Of a stretch of 64,000 bases of DNA, positions 1-9,286 are shown one piece after another. The stretch lies in NCBI RefSeq assembly GCF_029203305.1, contig NC_089461.1, positions 434,001-498,000 on the forward strand, read 5' to 3'. The notes beneath the pieces were generated by a model that was given only the letters and a program-made list of their open reading frames with translations, was not told the origin of the DNA and searched no databases. The stretch comes from Yamadazyma tenuis. Taxonomy: Eukaryota > Ascomycota > Pichiomycetes > Serinales > Debaryomycetaceae. The number at the start of each line of letters is the position of its first letter. Position 1 is the stretch's first letter. Made by a program: the position numbers and the translations under genes.

Positions 1-1554
1 TATGTTTCAGGTGATGGTACTTTGGATGGTGATTTGTATATTTCCAGAGGAGCTGGTTTTTTCAGCTACTTGCCCCATTTACACTCAGGTCCTGATATTA
101 AGCAGTTGGAGATTGCCAATGGTGATGATATGATTGTTTTGGCCACAAAGGTGTTTTGGGATTACATTTCGTATGAGTTGGCAGTTGATATTATCCGATC
201 TGAAAAGGAAGATCCGATGTTAGCTGCTCAAAAACTTAGAGATTTTGCCCTTTCATACGGAGCTACTGATAAGATGGCCGTTATGGTTATAAGCTTGGGA
301 GATCAAAAACATCTCAAACAGAAGTATGGTTCCAATGGGTTGTACAACAATCTTGGACGGGAAAACGAGCTTTTCTCCAACAAGAAAAGAAGAGATAGAG
401 CACAAGGTCCTGGTGATGCTGCGTTGAGAATGTTAGACGATGAAATTGAACCTCCAGTTGGCGAGTTAGCAATGGTGTTCACTGATATCAAGAATTCAAC
501 GTTATTATGGGACACTTACCCTGTTGCGATGAGATCTGCCATCAAAATTCATAACTCCATTATGAGAAGACAATTGAGGATCATAGGAGGTTACGAAGTG
601 AAGACCGAAGGGGATGCTTTCATAGTGTCTTTCCCTTCCCCAACCTCTGCGTTGTTATGGTGTTTTAATGTTCAGCAACAACTATTGACTGCCGATTGGC
701 CTGTTGAAATCTTGGAAACCGATCAATGTTTTGAAGTCACTGACAATTCCGGAAATATTATCTACAGAGGTTTGTCTGTTAGAATGGGGATCCATTGGGG
801 ATCTCCAGTGTGTGAACTAGATGTTGTGACCCGAAGAATGGACTACTTTGGCCCTATTGTGAACAGAACCTCTAGAATTAGTGCTTTAGCTGATGGTGGT
901 CAGATTTGTATCAGTTCGGACTTTTTGGATGAGATTAATACCTTGTTCGATTTACATAAAAATATTGTCGATAAGAAGATCACAATTAATGAGGGATACC
1001 AAGGAAATATGGTAGCCGGAGAAATTATCGAAAAGGAAATTAAACAATTATATGAGATCGGGTTTGTTTACTATGATATCGGAGAAAGGAAGTTGAAGGG
1101 ATTGGAAGCTCCTGAGCATATTACTTTGGTGTATCCCAAGAAATTGCAGATTCGGTTTGAAAGTTTCCAGAAACAAACATCTGCTGTTGCTGATACTTCA
1201 AGATTATTTGGTGCCATTCCTATCGAAAGCATTTATGGATTGAGAACCATTTCTTTGAGACTCGAGAGAATTATATTGGGTCTCAATGGTACTCATTTCA
1301 TGAACGAGTTCCAGGAGAATTCGTCTAATCAATTATTTGACAAATCCAGCTCTTTATTTGGAGATAACGAAATGCTTGGATTGTTAAACCATGTGGTTGT
1401 AAGAATCGAAAATTGTGTGGGGATATTACATACGAGACAACAATTGAGTGCATTAGATGGCAGTTTCAACTTCAAGAAGTCTGCTACCGCCAACTCAGTG
1501 ATGTCTGAATTATCCCAAATCATTCTGGAATTCAAGCAATTAACTGGAAAGTAA
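1..1554 (+). CDS. CYR1: Adenylate cyclase, C-terminal part (5' end outside window)
   Basis: Makes cAMP from ATP for the Ras/PKA nutrient-signalling pathway at the membrane. The frame is open from base 1 and ends with TAA at 1552-1554, giving 517 residues of the C-terminus. The first ~100 residues look like the end of the PP2C-like domain that precedes the cyclase domain in fungal Cyr1 (GDGTLDGD, ATDKMAVMVISLGD). The class III catalytic domain follows from about nucleotide 465, with the metal-binding start VFTDIKNST, then KTEGDAF and GIHWGSP. The remaining ~170 residues match the position of the Cap/Srv2-binding tail. The N-terminal Ras-associating and leucine-rich-repeat parts lie upstream of the window. 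It converges on the lyase gene with a 73-base gap. Confidence 0.93.
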   Translation, partial: YVSGDGTLDGDLYISRGAGFFSYLPHLHSGPDIKQLEIANGDDMIVLATKVFWDYISYELAVDIIRSEKEDPMLAAQKLRDFALSYGATDKMAVMVISLGDQKHLKQKYGSNGLYNNLGRENELFSNKKRRDRAQGPGDAALRMLDDEIEPPVGELAMVFTDIKNSTLLWDTYPVAMRSAIKIHNSIMRRQLRIIGGYEVKTEGDAFIVSFPSPTSALLWCFNVQQQLLTADWPVEILETDQCFEVTDNSGNIIYRGLSVRMGIHWGSPVCELDVVTRRMDYFGPIVNRTSRISALADGGQICISSDFLDEINTLFDLHKNIVDKKITINEGYQGNMVAGEIIEKEIKQLYEIGFVYYDIGERKLKGLEAPEHITLVYPKKLQIRFESFQKQTSAVADTSRLFGAIPIESIYGLRTISLRLERIILGLNGTHFMNEFQENSSNQLFDKSSSLFGDNEMLGLLNHVVVRIENCVGILHTRQQLSALDGSFNFKKSATANSVMSELSQIILEFKQLTGK

Positions 1555-1598
1555 AATACTATATATGGACTATAAAGCAAAATACTATATATGGACTA
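1553..1598. repeat. Two-copy tandem repeat at the CYR1 stop codon
   Basis: The 20-base unit AAAATACTATATATGGACTA occurs at 1553-1572 and again, identical, at 1579-1598 (period 26). The first copy overlaps the CYR1 stop codon; both lie between the convergent CYR1 and lyase genes. AT-rich content suits a 3'-end-processing region. Confidence 0.85.
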
Positions 1599-1627
1599 CA
1601 AAATCTTTCTTTTCAACCAAAATCTCC

Positions 1628-3463
1628 TTAATTCCATAACAACTTAATCGAATCCCACATAATACCGTAGTTTGCGGTGTAGGTGGAGGTAGTGAATTCC
1701 AAAAGATTTTCACCTTTCACAAGACAGCTCTTTTTGACCTTCAACTTACTATAGAACCAGTTACCAGCAAAAGATGAAGATCGATAAGTAGACTTATCAT
1801 TATACAAGTTGGTCTCATATTCATCTTCCAAAACACAGCCATTAAGAACAACTCCCAACCGGGTAGAGTTTCCACCAACAAAGGAATTGTTACCAGTGAA
1901 ACCAGCAATGGAAACATATAACGCAGCATCAGATTCAATTTTATCCAAATCAAAATGAACGTTCCAAGTTCCAGCTTTACTCTTTGCATAACACCATTCG
2001 TAGTCGGAAGTGTTTCCCACATAAAAGTCAAAGTCACTAGGGCATTGCTCGGTTTGGAAGTCTTGATATTTAACGGCCCCGTATTTGAATCCTTTAGTGG
2101 TTCTGTCGTAGGTTCCAATTTGCCAAACGAGCTTATCAGTAGGAGTCTTCCATTTGATGGTTCCCAAGTCTGTGTCTTTCTTAAGCAGTATTTGTTTCTT
2201 GTAAGTGAAGTTACCGGATATTTGTCCAATATCCGTCAGTTTAGCACTCCATTCAGATGGGAATGCTTGAAGATAGTACTTTTCACCACTTCTAACGTTG
2301 TCGATACTGAAGTAACCTTCCTCATCGGTGTATCCATAGTACTGGTAGGCAGCTCCCTGGAGCATAGTATAATTGTTGGTAGCACCTAAGAATACGTTGA
2401 CGTTTCCAGCAGGAGAACCGTTTTCTAACACAATTCTCCCCGAAACAGAAGATCTTGCTTGGTAGTCCTTGTCATTTAACCACTTATAGGGCCAGTTGAA
2501 CAGCTCTTTTTTCCATCGCCTATTAGCATCACTCACAGAGCCATCATTGAAGTACCATAAGTAGGGACCCCAAACCTTGTTGTCTACAAAAGTTTCATCA
2601 TATTCCACTTCAAAGTGGGTACCGTGTAACATGTTAAGCAAAACAACATCACCAGTTGAAGACTCTCTGTGAATGAGTAACTCCTGTTTAATCTGGTCTC
2701 CACAGTAGTAGTCTCTACCAGGAGAAATGAGCCAGAATCCATAGGTTCTATTATTGTAAGAGCCATAAACCCCATATACCTCCTCTTCATGAAGACGACT
2801 TGACCAGTCATACTTGGTGAGATATTTATTGGTGCCATTGGCGGAGCTGAGTAACCAAGTTTCATCAAAGACCTTAGTTCCTTTATAGTCATCTGGGAAC
2901 AGTGGCAAAGCTTCATCTTTAATAGAGGTGTGACCATTTTGGTAAACATCAGGGTTAAGTCTGAAAAGAGTACGGAACTCACCCAAAACAGGCAAGTTGT
3001 GAGAAACATAGTAGTTGTAGAATCCATCCAATCCTTTGAAAAGTACCAAGTGGTTCTCACCTTCGTAACCGTATAAGGCAATATCAATCTTGGTATCATC
3101 ATGGGACACCACTGCCACCGATGTGTAGTTCATGTTATTCAAAGCACCTTGGTTAGACGCATAGAAACCAACTGCATCGCCGACCAAATCGACTGGCTCA
3201 TCTCCTTCATTTTGAGTCCACAATAACTTGGTTCCATACCGAGCACCCATTTCCAAGGTGAACTTGTCATTTCCAAGAATTACTTGAAGATCACTTGAAT
3301 TTGAGTTTGTGACGTTGGCTATAAATGGCAGATCACCTTTGATCAAACTTCCTACCTTAACAGGCGTTAAGTAGTTATCATAAGTGGTTTTTTTCAGCTT
3401 CACAGATGCTCCCAAAACCAATTGAGTCAAACTGACAATCTTGAATATAGACAGAAACTTCAT
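1628..3463 (-). CDS. Secreted rhamnogalacturonate lyase, polysaccharide lyase family 4
   Basis: Predicted to cleave the rhamnogalacturonan I backbone of plant pectin by beta-elimination outside the cell. The ATG at 3463 is chosen because it opens a signal peptide (MKFLSIFKIVSLTQLVLGAS). The frame stays open another 43 codons upstream, but that stretch runs through a TATTTAAATA box. The 611-residue protein has the family order: a large N-terminal beta-sandwich with the signature VYGVYGSYNNRTYGFWLISP and LLNMLHGTHFE (about residues 255-320), then a fibronectin-like middle domain (SGRIVLENGSPAGNVNVFLG), then a C-terminal carbohydrate-binding-like jelly roll ending in YGIMWDSIKLLWN. Many N-glycosylation sequons are visible. 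Catalytic Lys and His assignments need alignment. Such genes are rare in budding yeasts, so recent gain or patchy retention is possible. Confidence 0.85.
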   Translation of the reverse strand: MKFLSIFKIVSLTQLVLGASVKLKKTTYDNYLTPVKVGSLIKGDLPFIANVTNSNSSDLQVILGNDKFTLEMGARYGTKLLWTQNEGDEPVDLVGDAVGFYASNQGALNNMNYTSVAVVSHDDTKIDIALYGYEGENHLVLFKGLDGFYNYYVSHNLPVLGEFRTLFRLNPDVYQNGHTSIKDEALPLFPDDYKGTKVFDETWLLSSANGTNKYLTKYDWSSRLHEEEVYGVYGSYNNRTYGFWLISPGRDYYCGDQIKQELLIHRESSTGDVVLLNMLHGTHFEVEYDETFVDNKVWGPYLWYFNDGSVSDANRRWKKELFNWPYKWLNDKDYQARSSVSGRIVLENGSPAGNVNVFLGATNNYTMLQGAAYQYYGYTDEEGYFSIDNVRSGEKYYLQAFPSEWSAKLTDIGQISGNFTYKKQILLKKDTDLGTIKWKTPTDKLVWQIGTYDRTTKGFKYGAVKYQDFQTEQCPSDFDFYVGNTSDYEWCYAKSKAGTWNVHFDLDKIESDAALYVSIAGFTGNNSFVGGNSTRLGVVLNGCVLEDEYETNLYNDKSTYRSSSFAGNWFYSKLKVKKSCLVKGENLLEFTTSTYTANYGIMWDSIKLLWN

Positions 3464-3494
3464 TGGTAGTTCACAGGGAATCCTGCCATTGTAG

Positions 3495-3631
3495 TGGTAT
3501 TTAAATACCAATTGCTCCAAAATCTGGGGTCGCGGGTAGGGCTCATAATGAGCGGAGAATGTGGGGGATGCGTATATGCCGCCGTTGAACAATGCTCGGC
3601 CAGTGTTACACTGTTGCCGAGGTGGGGGATG
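3495..3631 (-). promoter_or_regulatory. Lyase promoter: TATA palindrome, CGG-flanked palindrome, repeated GGGG boxes
   Basis: Reading away from the lyase ATG, there is a perfect 16-base palindrome TGGTATTTAAATACCA (3495-3510) that can serve as TATA box. The 10-base repeat GTGGGGGATG occurs at 3561-3570 and 3622-3631; its core resembles Mig1/Cre1-type glucose-repressor sites. A compound palindrome has outer arms CTCGG (3595-3599) and CCGAG (3617-3621) around CAGTG-TTA-CACTG (3601-3613). CGG half-sites are typical of zinc-cluster regulators. The sequences are seen directly; the factor assignments are inference. Confidence 0.5.
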
Positions 3632-3989
3632 AGGTAAGATATGTGTAAGACAATGTTGTTACCTGCCTCAACATGTAGGTGGGTCAATCGACAGCCTGGT
3701 CATTGATTGGTTAATGAGAGTGTACTGTATACTAGGGTGTTACCCCTTTAAATATGTGATGATCCCCCGTTTTTTTACCTCTGTTTGTGGAATGTCTAAT
3801 GTGGTGAAGGAGAAGGTATTTGTTGTGGTTGGTGAACTTTGAAGGTACCCCACATTTGGTTGCCTGGAGGGAATGGTGTTGGTAATAGGGGCTAGAGCCA
3901 AGTAACTGAAATTGTACGGTACCTGTTTTCGGAGACAAAGGAATGGGTTTGAAGAGTTTCCCAGATTTTGAAATATATTGATAACACCG

Positions 3990-4564
3990 ATGTCTAAATC
4001 GAGTTATTTTAGCACTAATGATGCAATCGAAAACAGTGACTGAAAGGGATTGGGCATATAAGTATCAATAAAAGGCTGGTAATAGAACAAGAGGCGTAAC
4101 CCTAAGTACCTACAGGACTTTAATGTTGGTTGGTTTAAGAATCCATTGATTTTTTTTTCACATTCCATTTTGATCCACTCCCTTAAGGACGACGCTGATG
4201 ATACGAGCAACCAGATGAATCAGTCTAACTTTAGCATCGATAGCAACGATACCACCTTTCAGATCTCTGAATTATCGCACAAACCAAGTATGTGGTCTGT
4301 TCGACCTCACAAGGAACAAGCATAATAAACCTCCCGAGTCCAAAACTACCCGCAAAAGGCCCACCAGTAAATTGGCCCAAACGGCTGCAAGGAGAAGAAG
4401 CTCCACGATTCTTTCGAGAGTAGAGCCTGGTCCTGACACCAATTCGGAGCCTAGATCATCCTGTGACACTTTATAGCTGATGAAAAAGCGTAGGAGCTTC
4501 GTCAAGCTCTTCGAAAATAGTGGGATCAAGTTTTCATTGAAGCTTAAATCCAAGAGTGCTTACT
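3990..4564 (+). pseudogene. Possible decayed gene with several frame breaks
   Basis: An ATG at 3990 opens 17 codons (MSKSSYFSTNDAIENSD) before a stop. Protein-like stretches then appear in alternating frames: TERDWAYKYQ from 4039, KYLQDFNVGWFKNP from 4104, a run ending in SMWSVRPHKEQA before a stop near 4323, then from 4324 a basic stretch (NKPPESKTTRKRPTSK, ARRRSSTILSRVEP) to a TAG. After that TAG the same frame continues MKKRRSFVKLFENSGIKF to TGA at 4562-4564. No donor and acceptor pair joins these segments in frame. The charged, serine-rich make-up looks more coding than the surroundings, but I recognise no family. It may be a dead regulatory gene or chance. Confidence 0.35.
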
Positions 4565-5492
4565 GAGTTTGCTATAAGTACCATAAATAAATGACTATGT
4601 GAATAGTATTTTTACTGCGTGCTTTGCATCTGACTCGAGAATAAAGACGACGATGAATTAAATCAATTTCTAGATCATGGACTTATCCAAGGTTTATATA
4701 TCTATTGGGTTTATCGTTCTGAATGAAACCGAAAAGTTTACAATTACCTAGATGGTAATGAAATTAGCTTAGGGAGGATGGGCTTCAAGTCCAATTATTC
4801 GTATATTTCTGGTTTAAGGTTTTAAGATACACAAGAATAATCATGTAAAGTCACCATAGAATAACACTGTAGTTACCAGTATGAAAATCAATACAATTGC
4901 CAAATCGATAGTTGTGGACAAGTGAAAATCTCTTGTTGTGGACAAATATAATTATCAACCCAATTGTTGAGCCTATACAATAGCTTCTGTGGAAGTAGCA
5001 ATCATTAAGGAATCGAATGAGGTTCATCAACGTCTATTTTCGCAGATTAAATAATGACACACGATGTGCTCTGCGTGAGAGGTGGATCAAAATTCACATC
5101 GACGGTTCCAACATGTTTTGCTATAGTTCAAAGTCTTAATATTTGTGGAGGGAAGTGTGTTAGTACTGGAAAGCGATATTTCAATTCCGGTCAATCATGC
5201 TAACAAAATTTCGAGGGGCTAAGAAACGGTTTACCCGTAAAGACCGATTATAGACTAGGGTGCCTTATCTAGCATTCACATGATCGCCATTCTAATCAAG
5301 TTTTACACCTTTTGCCATGGTGCCACAATTTTAGAGTGCCAGTCACAAAACCATCCATCACATGGCACATATATTGGTATGCCAATCACATTGCTCCTCA
5401 CCCATGACTTCTACATCCAACTGTTAGTTGTCATCACCTTGTACTCCACGTGACTTTGAGGACCTCTCATTACCGATCGCATAAAAATAAAG
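4565..5492. other. Long intergenic stretch, no gene seen
   Basis: No convincing reading frame, tRNA or element was found. A direct repeat GTTGTGGACAA occurs at 4911-4921 and 4935-4945. A CACGTGAC box (Cbf1-like) lies at 5447-5454. The rest is AT-rich and unstructured to the eye. Confidence 0.6.
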
Positions 5493-5608
5493 CTTATCTG
5501 ACTCAGTTATCATCCCTGCCTTATCTACAAACGTAGATAAGCAGGAAAAAATTTGCGCTTGCACACCTCGAGGAATTCCCGCGATTAGTTAATAGTTTAT
5601 CTGATAAA
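5493..5608. promoter_or_regulatory. Gcn4-like site with five GATA cores and a hairpin
   Basis: TGACTCA, the Gcn4/AP-1 consensus, lies at 5499-5505. GATAA cores occur at 5493-5498 (reverse), 5520-5525 (reverse), 5536-5541, 5596-5601 (reverse) and 5603-5608. The two middle ones form an inverted repeat with perfect arms CTTATCTAC (5520-5528) and GTAGATAAG (5533-5541) around AAAC; beyond one bulged base the flanks CCTGC and GCAGG extend the pairing. The cluster is 350-470 bases upstream of the PPS1-like ATG. Nitrogen or amino-acid control is inference. Confidence 0.5.
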
Positions 5609-5958
5609 GCTTTCACCCAATTTTTCTCAAATTATTCTCACTTCCACATCAAATTTACAGGTCACATTGTAAATAATTGTTACTCACATCACATTATATT
5701 CCTGTCCCTCGAAACTTAATAGGATTTGGGATACAACGACAAGCCCTGAAAGCTTTTGTCAAACTAACTCTCAACAAGTTCTTTTCCCCCTTAACGCCCA
5801 CTCATTTATCACAGGCGTTTAGATTTCCTTAGTGTTTCTCCAACTCAACTTGGTGACCTATCCGTACAGTATCGCACAAAACCATCTTCAAACATCGCCC
5901 AGGGCTTGAATGTTCTATAAAAAGTTGCAAAAATCGGTATTCTTTGATATATCAAACT

Positions 5959-8883
5959 ATGTCAAGTGGATCTCCAGTTACGGCGATATCAATACCAAAA
6001 TCTCCAATGCCCAAAGATAAAGAAGCATCTTCCGTTCCCTTGGAAACTCCTCAAGTCCCGCGATCCAGCTTGACAATCGACTCCGATAGCTTGTCCACAA
6101 CAACCACTCGTTCCATGACTCCAGGTTCTTCATCTTCGGTTTCATCAACTTCAAGTGGTACTAAATCAGATACAAAAGAACCTCTCAATAACATTGCAAT
6201 GAACTTACACCCGAAACCAGTGAATAAAAGTGGCAGCAAGTTATCGATGTTTATACGAAACAGTAAGAGGTCATCTTCCACTTCAAATGACTCATTGTAT
6301 GAGCGCGATAGGTTTCGGGCAAGATTACACAATTTCAATGTGACTGTCGAGGAGCCTGATCAGTGTGAGGTGTGTGATACCATTGGCAGTAAAACTGCCC
6401 GATTGAACGTACGAAAACATGACCAGGAAGAAGAGGAATTTACTACCAGTTTGTTGTCACCGTTGGATATGAATTCGGCCTTCTACAAAACCTTAGATCT
6501 GGTCTGCTACGAAAAATTTCCAGAGAACATGAAGATTATGTCCTTGAAAATTGGAAGTGTGGAGCCAGTATTTAACTGGTATTTCAACAAACCCCTTCCT
6601 AATACTCGTCAAATGTTCCCATGGCTTCACGGATTACATCCAAAGAATTTCTCCCAAAGGCGGTACTTCATTAAGCAGGAGAAGAAATACAGTGAAGAAT
6701 CAGTCGATGAGGAACTTCTATGTTCCAAACCCTATTCTAGGTTCTTAATGACCGTCAATGCAAGCATACGAGACCATGAAGGTCCTATATTGAAAAACAA
6801 CACTTTGGTCAACGAGGTGCTATGTCCAATAGACATATCAAGAGATGAAGTTTGCGAATTAGTTAAGATCATGGTATTGAAGGTATTTCCAAATGAGGAA
6901 TCCATAGACACAATTTTAGAGGTATTCTTGAGAGATATATTTGAACTTAATTATTTACCGATGTTCTTAGATTTAGACCCTCTAGAACGAGGTGTGTCTC
7001 TAAGAAACTACCATATCCAAGTGGCTAAGCTGGCAATTTGCTCGGACTTCATCATTTATTGTTTTGATGAGAAGAATTTGCAAACATGTCATAGCTTGGC
7101 AAGGTTATTCTGGTTAGCTCAGAGATTCGAGGAAGCAAACAACCTGGACATAGATGGTGAACTGAGACCTGTTTACAACACTTTTGTATTAACAGATTTT
7201 GATGATATTGGGCTTGCGACAAAGATCCAATCTGTTACTTTGAAGAACAAGTTCCCAAGCAAGAATTTTGACCTTAATGAAATGGTTAAGTTGAGTTTGA
7301 AATTTTTACAGAATTGGGATACCGAGTACATTATCAAGGAGAAGATAGAAACCATCAAGATGTCTTCTGCTTCAAGATTGAACGGGTGCTTGTATTCGGG
7401 TAACTCATGGGATTATCAAAACTTCTTAAACTTCATTTACTCAGGTAAAAAAGAGTACTTGGCAAACAAGAAACTTGTTGACATAAAAAACTTGTATTGT
7501 AACCCATTGAATTCGATAACCACATCTAATATCAATTCAGAGAACTTGATTGAAACCATTTTGCCATTGCCAAATTTGAATTACAAAATGTTCATTAACT
7601 GTTTCAATGAGGCCAACTTCCCAGATAAACCTAATCTTGAAAGCTTGCTATCATTGTTCAGTAAGTCAGAAGATTCTTCTTGTAATGATGTCGGCGACTA
7701 TTTCTGTTTGACATTTCCTTCGTCAGGTTCCATCGGTCTCGGGGATATTACGCAGGACAACATCATTTCCATCTTGAATACTTGTAAGTTGCTTTACTTG
7801 ATAAGTTGTGTGAAAAATTTGGACTCCCTCATTTATTGTTCTGATGGATATACCGAACTGTCACTTCTCATTTTGATTTACACCATTTATTCCACAAATA
7901 CTTCATTAAATCGTGCAATAATCACCTTGCATTTGAAATATGGTCGTCCATTTTACATTTTCAACACGGATGTTCAAATTTTACTGAAGTTAGAACCAAT
8001 ACTAAGGAAATATTCACCGGTCGCAAATGATGATGTTGATTGGGAGGATTTTGAAGAGATTCCCAGTAAAGAGGTGAACCAGTTATTGTTGAGTCCTAGA
8101 ACATTAATGGAAGACTTTAGGAAGGGAATAATCGAGTCTTCAGATTTGATCAATGATGATGAATTCTCCTCTTCTTCGTCAAGTTCTTCGTCCGGGGATG
8201 AATCTTTTATTCCTTATGAGACTGATTGGTGTAAGGAAGTGGAAGGGTCTCTTCCTTCAAGAATTTTACCATACCTTTATTTGGGCTCGTTGAAACATGC
8301 TAGTTGTCTTCCATTATTAAAAGAACTCGGAATCAAAAAAGTGATCTCGGTAGGTGAACCTTTGTCGTGGCTTAATGGATCTAAATTCCAAAGAGATAAT
8401 GACATAATTATTGATGAGCTAAACAATGGTGACATCGAGTTGTACAACATTGTCCCCAATGATAAGACAAAGGCTCACTCACCAGTCGACCAGGTCATGA
8501 AGGTCAATAACCTTCAAGATGATGGAATTGCTCAACTTGAGTCTTCATTGCCAGTGATTCTTGACTATATCGAAGAGCAATATCAAATATCTCATGGTCA
8601 GACCAAGATATTGGTGCACTGCCGTGTAGGGGTATCAAGGTCAGCTACAGTGGTAATTGCTGAAGTCATGAGAAGACTCAAAATCAATTTACCAAAGGCT
8701 TATCTTTATGTGAGAGTTAGAAGATTGAATATCATTATTCAACCAAATTTAAAGTTCATGTATGAATTGTTCAAATGGGAAGAACTACATAAGCAAGAAC
8801 ACGATGATTGTCTCCGTGAAATCGATTGGTTTGCCATGTGTCGAGAAATTACCTCATTGAATACCCCGTACCTAACAAACTAA
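5959..8883 (+). CDS. PPS1: Dual-specificity protein phosphatase, Pps1-like
   Basis: Removes phosphate from tyrosine and serine/threonine; the S. cerevisiae relative acts in S phase. The 974-residue protein starts at the ATG at 5959; five more codons upstream lack an ATG. The N-terminus is serine/threonine-rich and probably disordered. The middle carries the Pps1-type stretch MFPWLHGLHPKNFSQRRYF. An acidic-serine linker (about residues 730-745) precedes the C-terminal phosphatase domain, whose P-loop HCRVGVSRSA has His887 and Cys888 and is followed by the AYLYVRVRR helix. A TATAAAA box lies about 45 bases upstream. Residues 560-690 may be a second, inactive phosphatase-like fold. The domain is certain; the PPS1 name rests on remembered similarity and length. 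Confidence 0.8.
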   Translation: MSSGSPVTAISIPKSPMPKDKEASSVPLETPQVPRSSLTIDSDSLSTTTTRSMTPGSSSSVSSTSSGTKSDTKEPLNNIAMNLHPKPVNKSGSKLSMFIRNSKRSSSTSNDSLYERDRFRARLHNFNVTVEEPDQCEVCDTIGSKTARLNVRKHDQEEEEFTTSLLSPLDMNSAFYKTLDLVCYEKFPENMKIMSLKIGSVEPVFNWYFNKPLPNTRQMFPWLHGLHPKNFSQRRYFIKQEKKYSEESVDEELLCSKPYSRFLMTVNASIRDHEGPILKNNTLVNEVLCPIDISRDEVCELVKIMVLKVFPNEESIDTILEVFLRDIFELNYLPMFLDLDPLERGVSLRNYHIQVAKLAICSDFIIYCFDEKNLQTCHSLARLFWLAQRFEEANNLDIDGELRPVYNTFVLTDFDDIGLATKIQSVTLKNKFPSKNFDLNEMVKLSLKFLQNWDTEYIIKEKIETIKMSSASRLNGCLYSGNSWDYQNFLNFIYSGKKEYLANKKLVDIKNLYCNPLNSITTSNINSENLIETILPLPNLNYKMFINCFNEANFPDKPNLESLLSLFSKSEDSSCNDVGDYFCLTFPSSGSIGLGDITQDNIISILNTCKLLYLISCVKNLDSLIYCSDGYTELSLLILIYTIYSTNTSLNRAIITLHLKYGRPFYIFNTDVQILLKLEPILRKYSPVANDDVDWEDFEEIPSKEVNQLLLSPRTLMEDFRKGIIESSDLINDDEFSSSSSSSSSGDESFIPYETDWCKEVEGSLPSRILPYLYLGSLKHASCLPLLKELGIKKVISVGEPLSWLNGSKFQRDNDIIIDELNNGDIELYNIVPNDKTKAHSPVDQVMKVNNLQDDGIAQLESSLPVILDYIEEQYQISHGQTKILVHCRVGVSRSATVVIAEVMRRLKINLPKAYLYVRVRRLNIIIQPNLKFMYELFKWEELHKQEHDDCLREIDWFAMCREITSLNTPYLTN

Positions 8884-9286
8884 TTGACCACTCTGACATC
8901 CCGTCCCGTTCCTTTCCCGATTGGTGATAGCATAAAAGTTCACATTTAGTTCTATTTTGCCACATCTTGCACACCTTATAGAGAGATGTGGAGAACCATT
9001 ATTTGGTCATGTTATTGGTACACTTGATGGACACTACATTAATTGTTTTGTAGCCACCCAAAAGTTATACCGTGTATATTTTCGTAGGTTTGTATTATAT
9101 CAAAACATTTTTATCAGTTTTTCACACCTCCATGAATCGCAGTCAGTTCAAAAACCCTCACCGATCCTTAGAAAATTTTTCCATCGATCAAGTTGTACAA
9201 GTAAACGCTATAGTTTAGCAGGCCTCCAACTTTAGCATCCTCAGACCCCTCCTTACACCGATTGGCCAATTGATATTCTTCCGCAA
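8884..9286. other. Intergenic region between PPS1-like and EAP1-like genes
   Basis: No gene is supported. A reading frame at 8957-9235 lacks an ATG start and family features. Just before the EAP1-like start, GATTGGCCAATTG at 9260-9272 carries overlapping inverted CCAAT boxes that could bind a Hap complex. Confidence 0.5.

Noticed and set aside
1955..2389. 144-residue + strand frame inside the lyase
   Set aside because: Antisense shadow of a well-supported gene with no family features.
3464..3592. 43-residue N-terminal extension of the lyase
   Set aside because: The extension crosses a TATA-like palindrome; the internal ATG opens a clear signal peptide.
4272..4553. 93-residue - strand frame in the long intergenic region
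   Set aside because: Hydrophobic, leucine/valine-rich translation is the complement of the basic, serine-rich + strand remnant; no start context or family.
5264..5420. Possible degenerate repeats of TGCCA/TGGCA
   Set aside because: Short words recur but spacing and context are irregular; chance seems enough.
8957..9235. 92-residue frame upstream of the EAP1-like gene
   Set aside because: No ATG start, no recognisable features, and it lies in a promoter.
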